A stretch of 64,000 nucleotides of DNA, taken from positions 24,324,818 through 24,388,817 of the forward strand of contig CM037471.1 in the NCBI GenBank assembly GCA_021014325.1, read 5' to 3'. Positions 59,478 through 64,000 of the stretch are shown in pieces. Numbering within the stretch: position 1 is the first letter of the stretch; the number at the start of each line of letters is the position of its first letter. Origin of the DNA: Plazaster borealis. Taxonomy: Eukaryota; Echinodermata; Asteroidea; Forcipulatida; Labidiasteridae. The translations under genes were made by a program, and so were the position numbers. The notes under the pieces were generated by a model. The model searched no databases, had not been told where the DNA came from, and saw only the letters and a list, made by a program, of their open reading frames with translations.

Positions 59478-59819
59478 GTTTTAAGGGTGACTGCTCTATA
59501 TTCCGACAACCCTATATTCCGACACCCCTATGTTCCGACAACCCTATATTCCGACACCCCTATGTTCCGACAACCCCTCATGATTTACATGGGGTTAGCG
59601 TTAGGGTTAGGGTTAGCGTTATCGTTAGCGTTAGCGTTAGGGTTAGGGTTAGGGTTAGGGTTAGAGTTAGGGTTAGAGTTAGGGTTAGCGTTAGGGTTAG
59701 GGTTAGGGTTAGGGTTAGGGTTAGGGTTAGGGTTAGGGTTAGGGTTAGGGTTAGGAAAATACACCAGGGTTGTCAGAACATAGGGGTGTCAGAACATAGG
59801 GTTGTAACCGTTTTAAGGG
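59478..59819. mobile_element. Inverted-repeat element carrying telomeric TTAGGG repeats
   Basis: Five 16-bp units (TTCCGACAACCCTATA alternating with TTCCGACACCCCTATG) at 59500-59578 are answered in inverse by GTTGTCAGAACATAGG and GGTGTCAGAACATAGG at 59769-59805. Between them lies an array of GGGTTA hexamers at 59592-59756, with GCGTTA and GAGTTA variants on the left and perfect repeats on the right. The whole is bracketed by the 10-mer GTTTTAAGGG at 59478-59487 and 59810-59819, a plausible target-site duplication. No coding capacity; a repeating Leu-Gly frame across the hexamers is meaningless. Confidence 0.75.
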
Positions 59820-60044
59820 GTTTTTCCCCACAACCTACTTCCTTATGACCAATTATTCCAGTGGGTCAAGTGGAAAAGCTGAGTGTCCCTTATGGACTGC
59901 TAGTCCTGAGCCCTGACCTTAACACTGACTTTTTGGGTCAAGTTGGAAGTTTGAACAGAGAACAAGGAGGACTTCCTTTGTCAGCTAATTTTTAAGGTAC
60001 ACCACCCCAGGATAGGTGACTATGGTGTTCACCTTTGTTCCGTT

Positions 60045-60480
60045 TTTTGTTACCGTCGCATTTTTTTTCTCAGCACATTTTTTTGGCTTCGCATTTTTTC
60101 AGTCGCATTTTTTTTTACGGTCACATTTTTTTCCTGTTGCTTTTTTCCCGTCTCATTTTTATTTCTGTGGCATTCGTTTTCTGTCAATTTTGTTTCCTGT
60201 TGCATTTTTTTCCCCCCGTCTCATTTTTTTGGTCGCATTTCTCCACCCCCCCGCATTTGTTTTGATGCGCCACATTTTTTTTCGTGGAGGAGGTTGAACT
60301 TTGACCCTAAGTACAGCTTCACTCATTTCAGCCAGCGACAAGCCTATGGTGTTCCATATGTGCTACCTTTTGTCAGATTTTTAAAAACTTAAAAATGTTT
60401 TTTCACGTTTCTTTTTTAATCCTATTTTTTTGTTTAACGTCATATTTTTTTGTCGCATTTTTTGGGGGTCGTTTTTATTT
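60045..60480. repeat. Low-complexity T-rich stretch with GCATTTTTT units
   Basis: CGCATTTTTT, CACATTTTTT, CTCATTTTTT and TTGCTTTTTT recur every 15-25 bases between 60055 and 60290 and again at 60430-60490, separated by short variable text. It looks like a degenerate minisatellite. Phe-rich open frames in two registers follow from composition alone. Confidence 0.7.
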
Positions 60481-60547
60481 TTGCATTTCTTTTCTGCAAA
60501 ACAACCAACATAAAAGAGAAAGTAGCATTACATAAGTAGAAATAGAG

Positions 60548-61303
60548 TTAACTAAATGCTTCTTTATACAGATAGGATTTTAAACTGTTCTTGAATATGC
60601 CAAGTGAATTTGAAAGTTTCACAGTTTCAGGTAGGGAGTTCCAAAACTTCTCTCCCCCATTGATGATTCGCCATTTTTTCCTGAAGGAGTTTTTGTTGTG
60701 CAGACCGTAAGCCACGATGCCCTGGGGCATATAATCGCACAAGATCACTTCAATATGCTGGGGCATCACCTTGTAAAATCTTGAAAATAATGAGGCACAG
60801 TTTATGTTTAACTCCTTGTTGGATGGGGAGCCAGTGCAAGTCGGCAAACACGGGTGTGATGAGGTCTGTTTTCTTGGTGTACGTGATCATCCTTGCCGCG
60901 ATATTCTGTAGCCGTTGAAGACGAGAGGTGTATGCTGTTAATTCCATATAAAAGCGAGTTGCATGAATCTATCTGGATGTTATAAAAGCATGGACAATGG
61001 TTTTGGCAGCATCCCTTGTGAGGTGATCCGGTATTCTGCCAATATTCCTAATTGACATAAAAACAGCCTTAGATATTGCTGTCACCTGGCTTTCCATTGT
61101 CATAGCTGAGTCATCAAACATCACACCTAAATTACGAACATTAGTGGAAGGCTCAATGTGAGCATCACCAACTCTAATGTTCAATATTGACTTTCCTAAT
61201 TTGCTGTTCGAAACCTAGAATCTGAATTCAGTTTTTTGCATCATTTAGCTTAAGAAAGTTCTGATTCATCCATGTTCCGACATCGTCGATGCAGTGTTCG
61301 ATG
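60548..61303 (-). pseudogene. 3' end of an L2/CR1-like LINE, truncated and frameshifted
   Basis: On the minus strand the C-terminal part of a LINE ORF2 is clear. It reads CIDDVGTWMNQNFLKLNDAK, then RVGDAHIEPSTNVRNLGVMF, then IRNIGRIPDHL and VHAFITSR, LQRLQNIAARMITYTKKTDL, ITPVFADLHWLPI, and finally KFWNSLPETVKLSNSLGIFK to EAFS and stop at 60548. These are standard post-polymerase blocks of L2 and CR1 elements. Frames change at least twice (near 60800 and 60960) and a stop lies near 61240. The catalytic domain is missing: the element is cut off at 61303, right where a 15-bp minisatellite begins. Confidence 0.88.
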
Positions 61304-61307
61304 ACTT

Positions 61308-61430
61308 CTCACTCCAGCCGCCAAACTCCAGCCGCCAAACTCCAGCCGCCAAACTCCAGCCGCCAAACTCCAGCCACCAAGTTCCAGTCGCCAAACTCCA
61401 GCCGTCAAACTCTGCCGTCAAACTCCAAAC
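61308..61430. repeat. 15-bp minisatellite (ACTCCAGCCGCCAAA)
   Basis: About eight copies of ACTCCAGCCGCCAAA; the first five are identical and the last three mutated. It directly abuts the truncated LINE. Confidence 0.95.
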
Positions 61431-61534
61431 ACCAGACTGAAATGAAATAAAATTCGGGACAATGTGTTAAGGAAAATGTGTTTACATGCTGAAAATTGTG
61501 CATGGTTTTTCACTATCTCCTCCTGACTCACACA

Positions 61535-61600
61535 GCAGATTAAGCCCAACTTTTCACAGGTTTGTTATTTCATGTACATTGTATATGGTTGATCAAACAA
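61535..61600. repeat. Dispersed repeat fragment (TTTCACAGGTTTGTT family)
   Basis: AACTTTTCACAGGTTTGTTATTTCATGTA matches the intronic fragment near 1505. Confidence 0.5.
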
Positions 61601-62150
61601 AACATGAACACTGTCTGTGACTATTTTGCCCACAATAGTAGTGGGAGGGACTGGCCAGAGGTCAGAGGTCAGTGACCACGTCCGACCAAATCAAGTATTT
61701 TTACATTTGGTCACTAAACTCAAACAGAGGAAAGTTTACCCTACATGTACAAACTGCTCCGTGATTTTAAAATTGTTTGCCTCTGCTGGATATCCAATCT
61801 GGATTGAGCCTGACCAATACTCTGACTATGCATTCATTTCTTGTCCTGTTCTATGATAATTGGTGGAGTGTTGTGGCCTACTGATGCAGACCTCACTGAA
61901 CAGATCAGACTTGTTATCATCACCACACAAAAGGACACTTTAAATGTAGTTCCATCAGCCTGCGTGGCTTACGTTTTGATCTGAAAGTCTCCAAACTATT
62001 AATGAATGTCAATCACTCAAAAATAACAGCGATGCTGTTGATACCCCTCAGCCCTTATGTTGTAGCTACCGCAAAATATCATCAAACCATGTTTGTATAC
62101 CCAAGCATTGTGACCTTCACATTTAACCTGTGAAATTGAACTCATCACCT
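61600..62150. other. Non-coding, no recognised feature
   Basis: An open + frame at 61617-61856 (VKLKQ-type start MTILPTIVVGGTGQRSEV) is unrecognised. Confidence 0.4.
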
Positions 62151-62151
62151 T

Positions 62152-62410
62152 TGACCTTTTCAACCACAAAACAATCCCAACTTTCCTTTCTCTAAGAGCA
62201 ACCCCCCACTTAAATTAAGGTCCGGAAACCAGATAGCTATGACTCAACACAAAGACCTGGACCTTTGACCTTATTCAGCCCCAAAACAACTTTCCTTTCT
62301 CTAAGAGCAACCCTCCACCCAAGTTACATGTCCAAATACCCTTTGTAACTCAAGTTACAATCCGGAAACCATTTAGTTATAACTCACCATCGTGACCTAG
62401 ACCTTGACCT
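62152..62410. repeat. Diverged tandem duplication, about 115-139 bp
   Basis: TTGACCTT starts related blocks at about 62151, 62267 and 62405. The blocks share AACTTTCCTTTCTCTAAGAG, CAACCC-CCAC and TCCGGAAACCA. Confidence 0.75.
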
Positions 62411-62413
62411 TTT

Positions 62414-63700
62414 CAAGTAAGTGGCATGGAAAATGTTATCTTTTGTTATTTCTTTTTCGGGAATTAAAATTGCTGGAGAGTGCAGCTTTTTTAATTCAAG
62501 CAAAAATGAATACAGAAAACTAAAAATAGCGAAAGAAGTTCTGAGAAAATCGTGCGTTTCAGGATTGTTTATATTTTTGCAATAAAAATAAGCAACACAA
62601 ATTTGAGGGGTTCTCTTGACGATTGGTGTTGGTATGAGCTTTCTTATCACTGAGTCCCCAGAATGAAACTAATCAAGAAAGTAGCATGGACAATTTGAAT
62701 AATCAAAAGCTAAATTTTGTTATTTCTTTATTTAGGAATTTACCTTGCTGGAGAGTGCAGCTCCTTTACTATAGGCCAGTCAAGACATCTGCTTGTTGCC
62801 GGGTAGATCACTTTGCCCTTTCGAGATGGTGAGCCTCAGATGCAACACAAACAAACGATTAAAACAGTCAGTTTCAGAAAAATTGCTTTACCTGAGAAGT
62901 TGGTGTAAACTTCAAGCAAAACTGAATACAACAAAATGAAAACAGCCAAGAAAAGTTCTTGGAAACTCGTGCATATCAGGATTCTTTTGGCTGTTGCCAT
63001 TAAGATAAGCAACAGACATATGAGGCGGCATCTCAAATGCAACAAAGAGTTCTCTTGACAATTGGTGCTGGTATGAGCTTTCTTATCACTGAGTCCCCAG
63101 AATGAAACTAATCAAGTAAGTGGCATGGACAATTTTAATAATCAAAAGCTAACTTTTGTTATTTCTTTATTTAGGAATTTACCTTGCTGGATAGAGTGCA
63201 GCTCCTTTACTATATGCCAGTCAAGACATCTACTTGTTGCGGGTAGATCACTTTGCTCTTTCGAGATGGTGAGCCTCAGATGCAACACAAATAAACGATT
63301 AAAACAGTCAGTTTCAGAAAAATTGCTTTACCAGAGAATTTGGTGTAAACCTCAAGCAAAACTGAATACAACCAAAATGAAAACGGCGAAAAAAAGTTCT
63401 CGGAAACTCGTGCATATCAGGATTCTTTTGGCCATTGCAATCAAGATAAGCAACAGACATATGAGGCGGCATCTCAATTGCCTCAAAGAGTTCTCTTGAC
63501 AATTGGTGCTGGTATGAGCTTTCTTATCACTGAATCCCCAGAATGAAACTAATCAAGTAAGTGGCATGGACAGTTTTAATAACCAAAAGCTAACTTTCGT
63601 TAGTTCTTTATTTAGGAATTTACCTTGCTGGAGAGTGCAGCTCCTTTACTGTAGGCCAGTCAAGACATCTACTTGTTGACGGGTAGATCTCAGATGCAAA
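62414..63700. repeat. About 440-bp tandem array with splice-like borders
   Basis: AGAATGAAACTAATCAAG recurs at about 62660, 63099 and 63540 (periods 439 and 441). The first copy is short (about 250 bp) and lacks two inner blocks present in copies 2 and 3; copy 4 is cut off at about 63690. Near each join stands GTAAGTGGCATGG and about 60 bases later TTATTTAG|GAATTTACC, so copies 3 and 4 show a matched donor and acceptor. Copy 3 holds a 78-codon frame from 63266 (MVSLRCNTNKRLKQSVSEKL). Copy 2 has the same start but a one-base deletion breaks it. Confidence 0.85.
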
Positions 63701-63817
63701 AAAGAATTCAAACAAAATTCCACAGATGAAAAAAGTGATTTAATAATGAAAATATCACAACTTCAAGAGAAGATCTTACACTCTACAAAGAAGAAGATCT
63801 TACGGGATAGGGCTTGC

Positions 63818-64000
63818 ACAAACTCCAAACTGCAAACTTGAAACTGCAAACATGAACATACAAGCTGGAAACTACAAACTGGAAACTACAAACTGTTAAC
63901 TACAAACTGGAAACTACAAACTGGAAACTACAAACTGGAAACTACAAACTGGAAACTACAAACTGGAAACTACAAACTGGAAACTACAAACTGGAAACTA
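63818..64000. repeat. 14-bp minisatellite (CTGGAAACTACAAA), runs off the window
   Basis: Imperfect units (CTGCAAACTTGAAA, CTGCAAACATGAAC) at the left become perfect CTGGAAACTACAAA units that continue to the last base. The full length lies beyond the window. Confidence 0.95.

Noticed and set aside
59439..59783. Leu-Gly repeat protein of 114 codons
   Set aside because: Translation of TTAGGG hexamers; no independent coding signal.
60016..60297. Phe-rich membrane protein of 93 codons
   Set aside because: Generated by T runs; two other registers look the same.
63266..63499. 78-codon basic peptide gene in the 440-bp array
   Set aside because: The neighbouring copy is frameshifted, and differences between the two copies in the shared 37 codons are three replacement to one silent, which gives no sign of protein-level constraint.

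Overview
This is a eukaryotic, AT-rich, intron- and repeat-rich stretch. I infer a marine deuterostome, most likely an echinoderm. The grounds are a retinoic acid receptor (RAR) ortholog of ordinary bilaterian type, vertebrate-type TTAGGG telomere repeats, several tRNA-derived SINE families, short terminal-inverted-repeat elements, and frequent C/G homopolymers and TACATGTA-rich intergenic DNA. The species call is inference, not something the sequence proves.

The only confidently recognised host gene is the 3' end of RAR on the + strand (exons 927-1112, 1860-2064, 3036-3194, 3704-3795). These four exons encode most of the ligand-binding domain, through helix 12 and the stop codon. All splice sites are GT/AG and the phases join cleanly (0, 1, 1). 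The DNA-binding-domain exons lie to the left of the window.

From about 3.8 to 47 kb I find no secure gene. This part holds a decayed reverse transcriptase (9.2-9.7 kb, minus strand), at least four tRNA-related SINE families in several copies, two families of inverted-repeat (MITE-like) elements, and many tandem arrays. The arrays include 44 bp units at 5.2 kb, 48 bp at 13 kb, 40 bp at 19.4-20.3 kb (split by a SINE), 52 bp at 35.4-36.4 kb, 33 bp at 37.6 kb and an exact 152 bp duplication at 43.9 kb. There is also a 109 bp near-perfect palindrome at 24.6 kb. A 500-base N gap lies at 6501-7000.

From 47 to 51 kb the sequence becomes richer in CpG and shows promoter-like signals. There is a minus-strand splice donor at 47.35 kb and a perfect CRE site with a plus-strand donor at 48.74-48.78 kb. 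An acceptor followed by a good start codon lies at 50.0 kb, and a CpG-rich block at 50.7-50.95 kb. This could be a divergent promoter with the 5' end of an unrecognised gene, but it is only a model.

From 51.9 kb to the right edge the window is dominated by repeats. It holds a roughly 212 bp satellite array, paired 430-470 bp direct repeats flanking about 3 kb (LTR-like, unproven), and an inverted-repeat element carrying telomeric repeats between 10 bp direct repeats. It also holds the 3' end of an L2/CR1-like LINE, a 15 bp minisatellite, a roughly 440 bp tandem array, and a 14 bp minisatellite running off the right end. The telomere-repeat-bearing element at 59.5-59.8 kb is the most unusual structure here.
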